Origin: Candidatus Defluviibacterium haderslevense
GTDB taxonomy: Bacteria; Bacteroidota; Bacteroidia; Chitinophagales; Saprospiraceae
Direction of reading: 5' to 3'
Assembly: GCA_016712225.1 (NCBI GenBank)
Contig: JADJRL010000003.1
Span: 2,741,501 to 2,805,500 of the forward strand
DNA: 64,000 nt
The translations under genes were made by a program, and so were the position numbers. This document shows positions 35,566 to 43,848 of the stretch, piece after piece. Position 1 is the stretch's first letter. Each line of letters begins with the position of its first letter. The notes under the pieces are model-generated. The model ran no database searches and was not told the origin of the DNA. It saw nothing but the letters and a program-made list of their open reading frames with translations.

Positions 35566-37029
35566 TCATTCATGTTTGTGATCATGGTCATCACCTTCAT
35601 GGTGGTGATGTTCATGCTCATGGTGATCGTGAGCTTCATGGTGATGATGCTCATGATCGTGATTGTGTTCCTGGATTTTTTTGACTAAGTCGCGGAATTC
35701 ATCCAGACTGATTTCATCTTCGAGGACAATGATGTTGGATTTAAGCCATTCTATGGATTTATCATTGAGTACATTCAGATAATATTCCTGAGCCTTGTCC
35801 TTATCCTTACTCAAAGCATTCTGTGCGACCTGTCTCCATGATTCTTCCGGAAAATTTATGCCACCGTACATGGTTTTAAATTGTTTGATGACAGCCTGAA
35901 TCATATCTTCATATTCTACTTTGATATCATTTTGTTCAACGATATCTTTTCGTACCATTTGCCAGGCTAATCCTTCTTTGAAGTGAATGAGATCATGCGT
36001 GAGTGTATGTTCATCTTTTTTTTGCCACTCTTCATAAGATAGCACCAACCATTTTTTTAGAAAAGCATCGGGGAAGGTCAGTGCCATTTCCTGATGCAAG
36101 TTTTTGATCAGATCTATCTCGAAAATTTTATTGCATTCACTTTCATAATACAGTTCCAGATTTTCCTTAATGTGAATCCGCATGGATTCTTCGGAATCTA
36201 CTGTAGTATCTGGTCCAAAAATTTTAGCATATAATTCCTTATTGAATTCAGGTTTTACTTTTCTGGATATTTTTACAATAGTAAAATTAAATTGGTTTTC
36301 GAATTCACGATGATCGTCATCCTGTAACTTTAGAAAATATTTACGAACACCTTTAGCATCCATATCATGCTCCACCTGAGTAATATCTCCGTGAAACGAA
36401 GCATTCACTTCTTTGCCTATCAATAGATCTTTAAATGCTGGGGTTAATGTAGAATCCACGATTACTGTAAATACAGATTTTACACCATCTTCCTTAACCA
36501 GACCATTGGACAACTCCTGAGCTTCTAATTCAACCAAATCTGTTTCGGATACAGGTTCACTTACTTCAGCATTCTCAGCAAATCGCTCTAGGATATAATT
36601 GACTTCTTCTTCGATTCGACTTTCTGAAATATTTACTTTATGTCGTTGTACAGTGAGTTTGCCCAAATGTTTTTGTAAATCTACTTTAGGAGCGATGCCA
36701 ACTTCAAAAACAAACTCCGTTTGATCCAAAGAAGGTTCGCCATCATCCTTTACGGGCAACAGATCGCCTAAGAAATGAACATCAGCATTCTTTTGATAGT
36801 CTTCAATGGCGGAATTAATCAATTTATTCAGAACCTCTCCTCTGACAGCTGCCCCGTAAAGGTTTTTGATCATCGATTCGGGTACCGTACCGGGTCTAAA
36901 GCCCTTGATATTCGCTTTCTTGCGAAGTGATTTTAATTCCTGACTGATCTGGGGCTCATAATCTTTAGGTTCCAATTTGAGGCGCAAATTAGCATGCTGT
37001 GGTGCTATTGAATGAAGGCTTATATCCAT
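35566..37029 (-). CDS. tig: Trigger factor with histidine-rich C-terminal tail
   Basis: The 487-residue ribosome-associated chaperone carries the signature IKGFRPGTVP (about residues 38-47) that docks on the ribosomal exit tunnel. The middle region (about 150-255) corresponds to the FKBP-like domain position, and the C-terminal helical chaperone arms follow (about 260-445). The last 35 residues are almost only His, Glu and Asp (short blocks such as HEHHHHEAHDHHEHEHHHH), a potential metal-binding tail not present in the E. coli protein. It is first gene of tig-clpP-clpX and follows a tRNA-Leu gene on the same strand by 79 bp. Confidence 0.93.
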   Translation of the reverse strand: MDISLHSIAPQHANLRLKLEPKDYEPQISQELKSLRKKANIKGFRPGTVPESMIKNLYGAAVRGEVLNKLINSAIEDYQKNADVHFLGDLLPVKDDGEPSLDQTEFVFEVGIAPKVDLQKHLGKLTVQRHKVNISESRIEEEVNYILERFAENAEVSEPVSETDLVELEAQELSNGLVKEDGVKSVFTVIVDSTLTPAFKDLLIGKEVNASFHGDITQVEHDMDAKGVRKYFLKLQDDDHREFENQFNFTIVKISRKVKPEFNKELYAKIFGPDTTVDSEESMRIHIKENLELYYESECNKIFEIDLIKNLHQEMALTFPDAFLKKWLVLSYEEWQKKDEHTLTHDLIHFKEGLAWQMVRKDIVEQNDIKVEYEDMIQAVIKQFKTMYGGINFPEESWRQVAQNALSKDKDKAQEYYLNVLNDKSIEWLKSNIIVLEDEISLDEFRDLVKKIQEHNHDHEHHHHEAHDHHEHEHHHHEGDDHDHKHE

Positions 37030-37072
37030 AAATTATGATCTTAAGTACATACTAAGGGTTAAGGACTGAAAT

Positions 37073-37091
37073 GGTTCAAGAAAAATGAACC
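37073..37091 (-). terminator. Small hairpin between tRNA-Leu and tig
   Basis: Arms GGTTCA (37073-37078) and TGAACC (37086-37091) form a 6-bp stem. On the reverse strand a T-run (about 37101-37107) directly follows the tRNA 3' end and precedes the hairpin, so this may be part of tRNA 3' processing, a weak terminator or an element of the tig leader. The role is not settled. Confidence 0.35.
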
Positions 37092-37108
37092 AAAGAGGGA
37101 AAAAAAGT

Positions 37109-37189
37109 GCGGATGGAGGGGGTCGAACCCACACACCTTTCGGCACTAGATCCTAAGTCTAGCGTGTCTGCCAGTTTCACCACATCCGC
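37109..37189 (-). tRNA. tRNA-Leu (anticodon UAG)
   Basis: The reverse strand reads a complete 81-nt tRNA. The acceptor stem GCGGATG pairs with CATCCGC; the D-arm contains the TGGTGAAACTGGCAGAC sequence typical of class II leucine tRNAs; the anticodon stem CTAGA/TCTAG encloses loop CTTAGGA with anticodon TAG; a variable arm (TGCCGAAAGGTG) and a T-arm (GTGGGTTCGACCCCCTC) follow. CCA is not encoded, as is common in Bacteroidota. It lies upstream of tig on the same strand. Confidence 0.95.
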
Positions 37190-37562
37190 GGAAACGCCGC
37201 AAAGATATGCTATACCCATTAATATTATTACTTTGAACCTTATTTTTAGATATTTTTTTTAACGCGTCATGAGGGTGTTTTCAGAAATTGTACGATTTAG
37301 CTTATTATTCAAGCTGTTAGGAAGTAGCGATCAAGCCCGAGATATATTTTAAGCCTTGAGCTTAGGCAAGGGAAGTGTTGATTTAGTCATAATAAAATGT
37401 GGTTTTTTTTGAAAATTTCTGACCCTTAAAAAAGGCTGATAAATATTTTAATATTTAAATTAATTATAATATGTAAAAATTGATTTTTAGAACAATTTAT
37501 AATTTAATATCGTTGATTAATAGGAACTTGGCCTGATTTTGATTAATTTTGTAATATAGTCC
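37190..37562. other. Divergent intergenic region, no gene seen
   Basis: These 373 bases between tRNA-Leu (leftward) and the RelA/SpoT gene (rightward) hold no gene. A TAATTTTG element at 37544-37551, 11 bp before the rightward start codon, matches the -7 consensus. Confidence 0.5.
37544..37551 (+). promoter_or_regulatory. Putative -7 element (TAATTTTG)
   Basis: It matches TAnnTTTG and would give a very short leader for the RelA/SpoT gene. No well-spaced -33 TTTG is present. Confidence 0.35.
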
Positions 37563-39797
37563 ATGTTAACATTAGAATCTTTACCGATAACGCCCTTTGC
37601 GTGGCCCGAGCCGGATCAATTACTGATTAAGGCTGCCTATAGACGTTTATTGCGGGCTACCAGGGAGACCCCGCCGACGGATGAAGAAAAGAATGAGATC
37701 AGATTGGCCTTTGAATTTGCTCTAACAGCCCATGGAAATCAACGAAGAAAATCTGGAGAACCTTATATCACACATCCACTTGAAGTAGCCCGTATCTGTT
37801 ATGAAGAAATGGGCCTTGGGTATAAGTCGGTGATTGCAGCACTCTTGCATGATGTGGTAGAAGATACGCCGGTTACTCTGGAACAGGTCGACAAACATTT
37901 TGGAAATAAAATTGCAAAAATCGTAGATGGGCTCACCAAATTAGATGGTTTATACAATGTCGAAAGTCCCCAGGCTGAAAATTTTAAAAAAGTATTAAGC
38001 ACCTTGGTTGACGACGTACGGGTGATCCTCATCAAAATGGCGGATCGCTTGCATAATCTCCGTACGATCGATAGCATGCCGAAACACAAGCAACTTAAAA
38101 TAGCTGCTGAGACTACATATATCTATGCACCTCTGGCTCACCGACTTGGCTTATATAATCTGAAATCAGAATTTCTGGATATATGTGTAAAGATTACTGA
38201 ACCTGATTTGTATCATGAAATTGTTTCGAGACTTCAGGAAACACAAAAGGATCGTAATAAATTTATCAATGAGTTTATCAAACCGCTCAAGGCTGCCTTA
38301 GACCATTTAAATATAGAATATAAAATATTTGGACGTCCAAAATCCATATCATCCATTGCCAATAAAATAAAAACAAAAAAAGTACACTTCGAAGAAATCT
38401 TTGATTTGTTTGCTGTACGTGTAGTGGTTGATGTTCCAAAGGAACGTGAAAAATCAGTGTGCTGGCAAGTTTATTCTATAGTTACTGATGTCCATAGACC
38501 GATTCCGGAACGATTGCGTGACTGGATTACCACACCTAAGTCCAACGGTTACGAATCCTTACACACCACTGTTATCGGACCACACGGCCGGTATGTAGAG
38601 GTCCAGATCAGAAGTCAGCGCATGGATGATATTTCTGAAAATGGATATGCCTCACATTGGAAATACAAGGGGGTCACTAATATTCATGGGATCTATGATC
38701 ATTGGTTCGACAGTATTCGTGACATGCTGGAAATCAAACACAATGATGCCCTGGAATTCCTGCATGATTTCAAATCCAATTTGTACGGTGAAGAAGTGTA
38801 TGTGTATACTCCAAAAGGTGAGATGAAGGTATTGCCTAAGGGATCCACAGCGCTTGATTTTGCCTTTAGTATACATACCGATATTGGTATTCGCGCCAGT
38901 GCCTTTAAGATCAATAATAAATTGGTTACACTAGGATATGTGTTAGAGAGCGGGGATCAAATTCAGGTCATAACCAATGTCAAACAAAAACCCAATGAAG
39001 ATTGGCTCAAACTGGTCACCACAGGAAAAGCAAAATCACGAATTCGATCGGCATTGCGGGAAGAACAAAAAGTAATTGCAGATTACGGTAAAGAAATACT
39101 TGAGCGAAAATTTAAGAACAACAAATTACTTGTTGATGAAAACATCGACATCTTACATAAAGCACTTCCCTATAAAACAAAATTAGAAATGCTTTGTGCC
39201 TTTGGAAAAGAGGAAATAACTTGGGCAGATGTCGTAAAAAAATTCTCCTTTGAAAACGGAAAATTAATCCATTCCAGAACCGAATTCAAAGAAATCATCA
39301 AGGAAGATGATCAGAAAAATGATACCATCCCCGATGCATCCGGCAGACTGATGATCAATGGCGAACCCGGAGATACCTACCAATACACCTTCGCTAATTG
39401 TTGTAATCCTGTTCAAGGCGATACCGTCTTCGCTTATGTCACGTCCAACAATGGAATGCGAATTCATCGGAGCAATTGTCCCAATGCAGAAAACCTGATG
39501 GTCAATTATGGTTATCGCATACTTAAAGCAGAATGGTCCAATAATTTAGGTAGTGCGTTTACAGCTGATCTGATCATCACAGGAATAGATGATGGTCCTG
39601 GAGTTATCCAACGGTTGACCCATGATATCTCTGGCAAACTTGGGGTCAATATTAAATCTTTCAGTATAGCCAGTCATGAAGGCACATTCGAAGGCAAGAT
39701 GAGCCTAGTTGTTTCAAATAAAAATCAAATCAATCTCATCATTCAATCCTTATCTAAACTTCCAGGTGTGACACATGTGCGAAGGTCGGATCATTAA
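37563..39797 (+). CDS. rsh: Bifunctional (p)ppGpp synthetase/hydrolase, RelA/SpoT homologue
   Basis: The 744-residue stringent-response enzyme carries, in order: an HD hydrolase domain (about 55-200) with HPLEVARICYEEMG, AALLHDVVEDTPVT and KMADRLHNLRT; a synthetase domain (about 240-360) with FDLFAVRVVVD, KSNGYESLHTTV and ENGYASHWKYKG; a TGS domain (about 400-460; VYVYTPKGEMKVLPKGSTAL); and a zinc-finger-like and ACT regulatory end (about 620-744, NCCNPVQGD and VNIKSFSIASHEG). The HD site (HxxxxD/HD/D) is intact, so both synthesis and hydrolysis are expected. It is monocistronic. Confidence 0.95.
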   Translation: MLTLESLPITPFAWPEPDQLLIKAAYRRLLRATRETPPTDEEKNEIRLAFEFALTAHGNQRRKSGEPYITHPLEVARICYEEMGLGYKSVIAALLHDVVEDTPVTLEQVDKHFGNKIAKIVDGLTKLDGLYNVESPQAENFKKVLSTLVDDVRVILIKMADRLHNLRTIDSMPKHKQLKIAAETTYIYAPLAHRLGLYNLKSEFLDICVKITEPDLYHEIVSRLQETQKDRNKFINEFIKPLKAALDHLNIEYKIFGRPKSISSIANKIKTKKVHFEEIFDLFAVRVVVDVPKEREKSVCWQVYSIVTDVHRPIPERLRDWITTPKSNGYESLHTTVIGPHGRYVEVQIRSQRMDDISENGYASHWKYKGVTNIHGIYDHWFDSIRDMLEIKHNDALEFLHDFKSNLYGEEVYVYTPKGEMKVLPKGSTALDFAFSIHTDIGIRASAFKINNKLVTLGYVLESGDQIQVITNVKQKPNEDWLKLVTTGKAKSRIRSALREEQKVIADYGKEILERKFKNNKLLVDENIDILHKALPYKTKLEMLCAFGKEEITWADVVKKFSFENGKLIHSRTEFKEIIKEDDQKNDTIPDASGRLMINGEPGDTYQYTFANCCNPVQGDTVFAYVTSNNGMRIHRSNCPNAENLMVNYGYRILKAEWSNNLGSAFTADLIITGIDDGPGVIQRLTHDISGKLGVNIKSFSIASHEGTFEGKMSLVVSNKNQINLIIQSLSKLPGVTHVRRSDH

Positions 39798-39828
39798 TCC
39801 AAAATGGTAGTCAACAACTTAATTCCAA

Positions 39829-39852
39829 TCGTTGAAGACTCTGACTTCGATG
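39829..39852. repeat. REP-like hairpin, family B, degenerate copy
   Basis: GAAGACTCTGACTTC resembles the family B hairpin TCGAAGTC-TCT-GACTTCGA with one stem mismatch. It lies 32 bp after the RelA/SpoT stop codon. Confidence 0.55.
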
Positions 39853-40279
39853 CAATTGTAATAAAATTTGGTGCCAGAAATATCTGTAAAGTAAACGATT
39901 GAATAAAGTATCCCGGTAGAAAATTGCGACGATCATTTCTTATAATGTTGAGTGAAATTGTTTCGAGTTATTTCAATTTTTTTTTCAAAGATCATTGTTG
40001 ACGTAAACTTTATTTATTCTGTTGATTTTATATTTTAATAGTACCTCTTAGACCCTTTAAAAATACAAAATCTTGATCGTTTTTATTGACCATTTAATAT
40101 CAATCATGAAATAATTTTGGATACAAAATATTTTTCATTTATACCTCAAATAATAATTAATTCATTCTGAAAGATATCAATGGAGTGCCAATTCATAAAA
40201 GTTAGCAAAATTATAAAATATTGTCAGGCTAATAAATTATTGTTTGTAATACTATCATTTCAAAACATAATAGATATCA

Positions 40280-40310
40280 TTGACTACTCATTGCAAAGTG
40301 TTTACTTTTG
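40280..40310 (+). promoter_or_regulatory. Putative Bacteroidota promoter
   Basis: TTG at 40280-40282 and TACTTTTG at 40303-40310 (matching TAnnTTTG) are separated by 20 nt, close to the expected spacing. The start codon of the SBBP-repeat gene is 62 nt further on. Confidence 0.45.
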
Positions 40311-40372
40311 ATTAAAGTTTTAATTGATTTAATTGCGCTAATACCATTCAATTTAATAATAAAATCTAATTT

Positions 40373-42412
40373 ATGAGAATTTTAAACCAAGTAATCTTCA
40401 TGTTCCTGCTTATACTTTCTGTTAAAGCCCAAGTTTATCAATGGGCAAAGGGTATTGGAGGTACAGAAAGTGATGTGGGACAGGCTATTGCTGTTGATGC
40501 TGAAGGAAATGTATATACTACAGGTTATTTTAGTGGAACGGTTGATTTCGATCCAGGACCGGGAGTAGTCCAATGGAGTTCTTCAGGTGATCGAGATATT
40601 TTTATTCTTAAAACGGATAAGTTTGGAAATTTGCTTTGGGTTAATACATTTGGAGGTACCTCACTTGATGTTCCTTATTCTATTGCATTGGATAATTCAG
40701 GTTACTTCTGTGTTTCAGGATTGTTCTCAGAAACAGTTGACTTTGATCCAGGTCCTAATAAAATGGAACTGGTTGCCGAAAAATATTGGGATGTTTTTGT
40801 TGCTAAATTTAAATTCTCTGGTGAACTTATTTGGGCTAAGCGTATGGGTGGCCCGGATGGTGAGAGTGGAAATGCATTAATTATTGATTCTAATAAAAAT
40901 ATTTTCATTACGGGGTATTTTAATATGAGTGTGGACTTCAATCCAGGAGTAGGTGTAAACAATCTGGTCTCGAATGGACTCAATGATATTTTTATTTGTA
41001 AGCTCGATTCTTTAGGTAATTATATTTGGGCCAAAAGTATTGGGGGAAGTAAGGAAGATGTAGCCACTTCCATTACCATAGACAGTAAAAATAACATTGG
41101 AGTTACTGGTTTCTTTTTTGGTTCAACCGACTTTGATCCTGGTACAGGAACCCATAAATTGAATTCTATTGAGGAAAGTCGTGATATTTTTATAGCAAAA
41201 TATGACAATGATGGAACATACCTTTGGGCTAAAAGTATCGGATCTGATGACAATGATCAAAGTAGGGCAATCACTACTGATATCGATGATTATTTTTATA
41301 TTACTGGGCCTTTTAGTGATACAGTGGATTTTGATCCAGGACCTTTAAATTTTACAATGATTTCAGCGGGCTTGCAAGATATCTTCATATCTAAATTTAA
41401 TCCAGATGGAAATCATATTTGGTCCAAAAGGATTGGTGGCTTTGGATTAGATTGGGGAAATGCAATAATCGTTGATCGATCAAATGGTGTATATTGTATA
41501 GGCTTCTATTCTTCTACAGTAGATTTTGATCCAAACCTAAACGTTTATGAGTTTACTTCTGAGGGGAATAGAGATATCTTCATAGAAAAACTTAATTCAG
41601 CTGGTGAATTTGTTTGGGCTAAATCTATTGGTGGACAAGGTAATGATGACGGATCAAAATTATGTATTAATAATTCAAATGATTTATATCTAACAGGAGC
41701 TTTTGAACTAATTTCGAATTTCAATCGCCCTGATTCAGCAAAAATTATTTCAAATGGGAAAAGCGATTTTTTTATTGCAAGATATAATCAGTGTACAAAC
41801 ACAAGCTCAACCGAGATAATTAGTTATTGTGATAGTTACTATTGGAATGGACTGACTTATGACAAAAGCGGTTCCTATGTATATAAAACTAAAAATTCGA
41901 ATGGCTGTGATAGTATTGCAGTTCTTGATTTAGTCATTACCAAAAGTGATACTGCCGTATTTCAAAATGGGAATACTTTAACAGCGCATTCCATGGGTTC
42001 AATGTATCAATGGTTGGATTGTGAAGACAATTACAAGCCAATATTCGCAGAAAATAATAGGATTTTTAGTCCGACTAAAAGTGGAAATTATGCTGTTGAA
42101 ATCAGAAATCAAGGATGCTTAGATACTTCATTTTGTTATTCAATCATTCTTGTTAATAATAATGATGCGGATGAAATCCCAATAATTGTTTTTCCAAATC
42201 CTTTTAATAAACTTTTAAATATTAAACTCAATGAAATCGCTTCTAACATTGAAATCAATTTATTTAATTGTTTAGGAAAAAAAATAAGTAATAGCACTTA
42301 TTATAATACTTCAACCATTCAATTAATGATTGATGACAGCAGTGGAATGTATTTCCTTGAATGTATCATAAATGGAAATCAACATATTCTTAAAAGGATC
42401 AAAAATCAATGA
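40373..42412 (+). CDS. Secreted SBBP-repeat protein with T9SS type A sorting domain
   Basis: The 679-residue protein has a signal peptide (VIFMFLLILSVKAQ). Eight to nine repeats of about 50 residues follow, each with WAK(S/R)IGG......A(I/L)..D..GN.Y.TG.F...VDFDPG and D(I/V)F(I/V).K. These are SBBP (seven-bladed beta-propeller type) repeats; the DFDPG loops may bind calcium. From about 475 a short module with YCDSYYWNG and SNGCDSIAVLDLVI resembles modules of the large CSLREA protein nearby. The last 80 residues (IIVFPNPFNKLLNIKLNE to ILKRIKNQ) are a T9SS type A sorting domain. Confidence 0.88.
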   Translation: MRILNQVIFMFLLILSVKAQVYQWAKGIGGTESDVGQAIAVDAEGNVYTTGYFSGTVDFDPGPGVVQWSSSGDRDIFILKTDKFGNLLWVNTFGGTSLDVPYSIALDNSGYFCVSGLFSETVDFDPGPNKMELVAEKYWDVFVAKFKFSGELIWAKRMGGPDGESGNALIIDSNKNIFITGYFNMSVDFNPGVGVNNLVSNGLNDIFICKLDSLGNYIWAKSIGGSKEDVATSITIDSKNNIGVTGFFFGSTDFDPGTGTHKLNSIEESRDIFIAKYDNDGTYLWAKSIGSDDNDQSRAITTDIDDYFYITGPFSDTVDFDPGPLNFTMISAGLQDIFISKFNPDGNHIWSKRIGGFGLDWGNAIIVDRSNGVYCIGFYSSTVDFDPNLNVYEFTSEGNRDIFIEKLNSAGEFVWAKSIGGQGNDDGSKLCINNSNDLYLTGAFELISNFNRPDSAKIISNGKSDFFIARYNQCTNTSSTEIISYCDSYYWNGLTYDKSGSYVYKTKNSNGCDSIAVLDLVITKSDTAVFQNGNTLTAHSMGSMYQWLDCEDNYKPIFAENNRIFSPTKSGNYAVEIRNQGCLDTSFCYSIILVNNNDADEIPIIVFPNPFNKLLNIKLNEIASNIEINLFNCLGKKISNSTYYNTSTIQLMIDDSSGMYFLECIINGNQHILKRIKNQ

Positions 42413-42435
42413 ATGTATTGAATTAAACGAAGTTA

Positions 42436-42612
42436 TTAACGCAATAAAGTTACTTCTTCCTTTCGGTTTTGAGGGATATTGTCGTCACCAACAAACTGAA
42501 TATTGTAGACATATACACCTGGCAAAACGTGATGGTTGTTATACATTTCGTTCCATTTAATGATTTCACAACTAAGCCCGCTACTTCGCTCAAATACCAA
42601 TTCGACAAATCG
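42436..42612 (-). pseudogene. Remnant of a type B T9SS (CHU_C) sorting domain
   Basis: The reverse strand encodes ELVFERSSGLSCEIIKWNEM, then YNNHHVLPGVYVYNIQFVGD and QNRKEEVTLLR before a stop. These 58 residues are clearly homologous to the end of the CSLREA protein at 43849 (there ELIFERRNGLKGEVFEWNGM, YNNHRVLPGVYVYSIQFMGD, QNRTGEVTLLR). No upstream part exists: homology stops at 42612, exactly where a REP-like hairpin begins. It is therefore a truncated duplicate, not an independent gene. Confidence 0.85.
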
Positions 42613-42640
42613 ATTGTTGATGTCTCTGACTTTGATGCAA
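42613..42640. repeat. REP-like hairpin, family B, at a truncation point
   Basis: TTGATGTCTCTGACTTTGATGC is a degenerate form of GTCGAAGTCTCTGACTTCGATG. It abuts the end of the sorting-domain remnant. Confidence 0.65.
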
Positions 42641-42898
42641 TTCTAATTAAATTTATTGGTAATAAGTGCAAAATTATACATTAAACAGGACATAGCTTTT
42701 ACAAATTGTTAAAATCATTGATTGTTTTATAGTGTGATATTGATTTAGATGTTCTGCAAATAAGCCTGCTTTTGGATCTTAATAGAACCTCAGCTTGGTA
42801 ATGATTCTAAAAATTATTAAAATTCAATAGGCTCAAGTGCGCTCTAAAATTGGCTTTAGTCTACTGCTCTCTTAGTGGCATTTTTTTCTTATTACGTT

Positions 42899-43801
42899 TT
42901 ATTCAATTGGAATACAAAGGTCCACAATGCACTTTTTTTCAGGATGTTCATTCATATTGTTGCGATAAATTTCAAATGGATATCGGTCAGCTTTTTTATA
43001 ACCATTTTCGTTCATCCAAATAAATAAACTGTCCCAGGATTTTTCGAATTCTATTGGTTCGATTACAAAATGTCCTACTATATTTTTTCCTTGTTCAATG
43101 GTAGTTAGTCCAACTTCACCATCCACAGTTATTTCTTGGTCTGTAATAATACCAATGCTCATTCTTACTTTGTCTGCATCCGTAACTTTAAAGCTGTCGT
43201 GAAAAACTCTACATACATGGGTGTTGTTTTTAGTAAGTAGTTCTTTAGGTGTGGCCCATTTAAGAATTCTCTGAAAAGCATCCTCAATACCATTTACTCC
43301 AATTTGTGTGACATAAGCCAAATTCATTTTTGGCATTTCGGTAATTTCAATTTTTGCATTCATGTTGATCCAATGTTTAAGATTAATAATGTTGCAAAGG
43401 TATTCTTCAGTAATAAAACTCTTTTTACCATTATTGCTATCCACTTTACTAATCTTGCTAAAATTGCCTTGGTTTGATTTTCGAAATTCTGTTGGACTTT
43501 GACCGTATATTTTTTTAAAAGTTCTTGAAAATGTTGAGTCATTTTTGAAACCATATTTATTTGCAATTTCAGCTATACTGGATTCCTTATTGTGAATGAG
43601 CATCATTGCAGTTCGTTCTATACGTTTTCTTATAATATATGAATTCAAAGTCTCATTTGTAATTGCTTTAAAAAGTCTATGAAGGTGAAAGGGTGAATAA
43701 AAGGCAATATGAGCTATAGTCTGTAATGACAAATCGGCATCTAAATTATGGTCAATAAAGCTCAGTACTTTATTGATTCGATTCATGTATTCTTCTTGCA
43801 T
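42899..43801 (-). CDS. AraC-family regulator with GyrI-like effector-binding domain
   Basis: The 300-residue protein has an N-terminal AraC DNA-binding domain with both helix-turn-helix units (residues 8-110; DLSLQTIAHIAFYSPFHLHR and SSIAEIANKYGFKNDSTFSR, then FKKIYGQSPTEFRK). A GyrI-like effector-binding domain follows (about 145-300; KIEITEMPKMNLAYVTQIG, GKNIVGHFVIEPIEFEKSWD, YPFEIYRNN). This is the SoxS/Rob-like arrangement of one-component regulators that sense small amphipathic or cationic molecules. It is convergent with the sorting-domain remnant region and lies 47 bp after the CSLREA gene on the same strand. The target genes are unknown. Confidence 0.92.
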   Translation of the reverse strand: MQEEYMNRINKVLSFIDHNLDADLSLQTIAHIAFYSPFHLHRLFKAITNETLNSYIIRKRIERTAMMLIHNKESSIAEIANKYGFKNDSTFSRTFKKIYGQSPTEFRKSNQGNFSKISKVDSNNGKKSFITEEYLCNIINLKHWINMNAKIEITEMPKMNLAYVTQIGVNGIEDAFQRILKWATPKELLTKNNTHVCRVFHDSFKVTDADKVRMSIGIITDQEITVDGEVGLTTIEQGKNIVGHFVIEPIEFEKSWDSLFIWMNENGYKKADRYPFEIYRNNMNEHPEKKCIVDLCIPIE

Positions 43802-43848
43802 TTCCTGTTCGGGAGTTGTATTTTAAAAATTGCAACTAAAAATTTATA

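Larger units (their letters stand above)
39798..40372. other. Intergenic region with promoter and a degenerate REP-like hairpin
   Basis: No gene is seen. A degenerate family B hairpin lies at about 39829-39852 (TTGAAGACTCTGACTTCGATG), and a promoter-like pair at 40280-40310 precedes the SBBP-repeat gene. Confidence 0.6.
42413..42898. other. Intergenic region with a sorting-domain remnant
   Basis: This holds a reverse-strand fragment of a CHU_C-type C-terminal domain (42436-42612) directly followed by a REP-like hairpin (42613-42640). The remainder shows no gene. Confidence 0.7.

Noticed and set aside
42450..42671. Reverse frame of 73 residues as a gene
   Set aside because: It is a different frame from the clear sorting-domain homology in the same bases, which is a truncated remnant.
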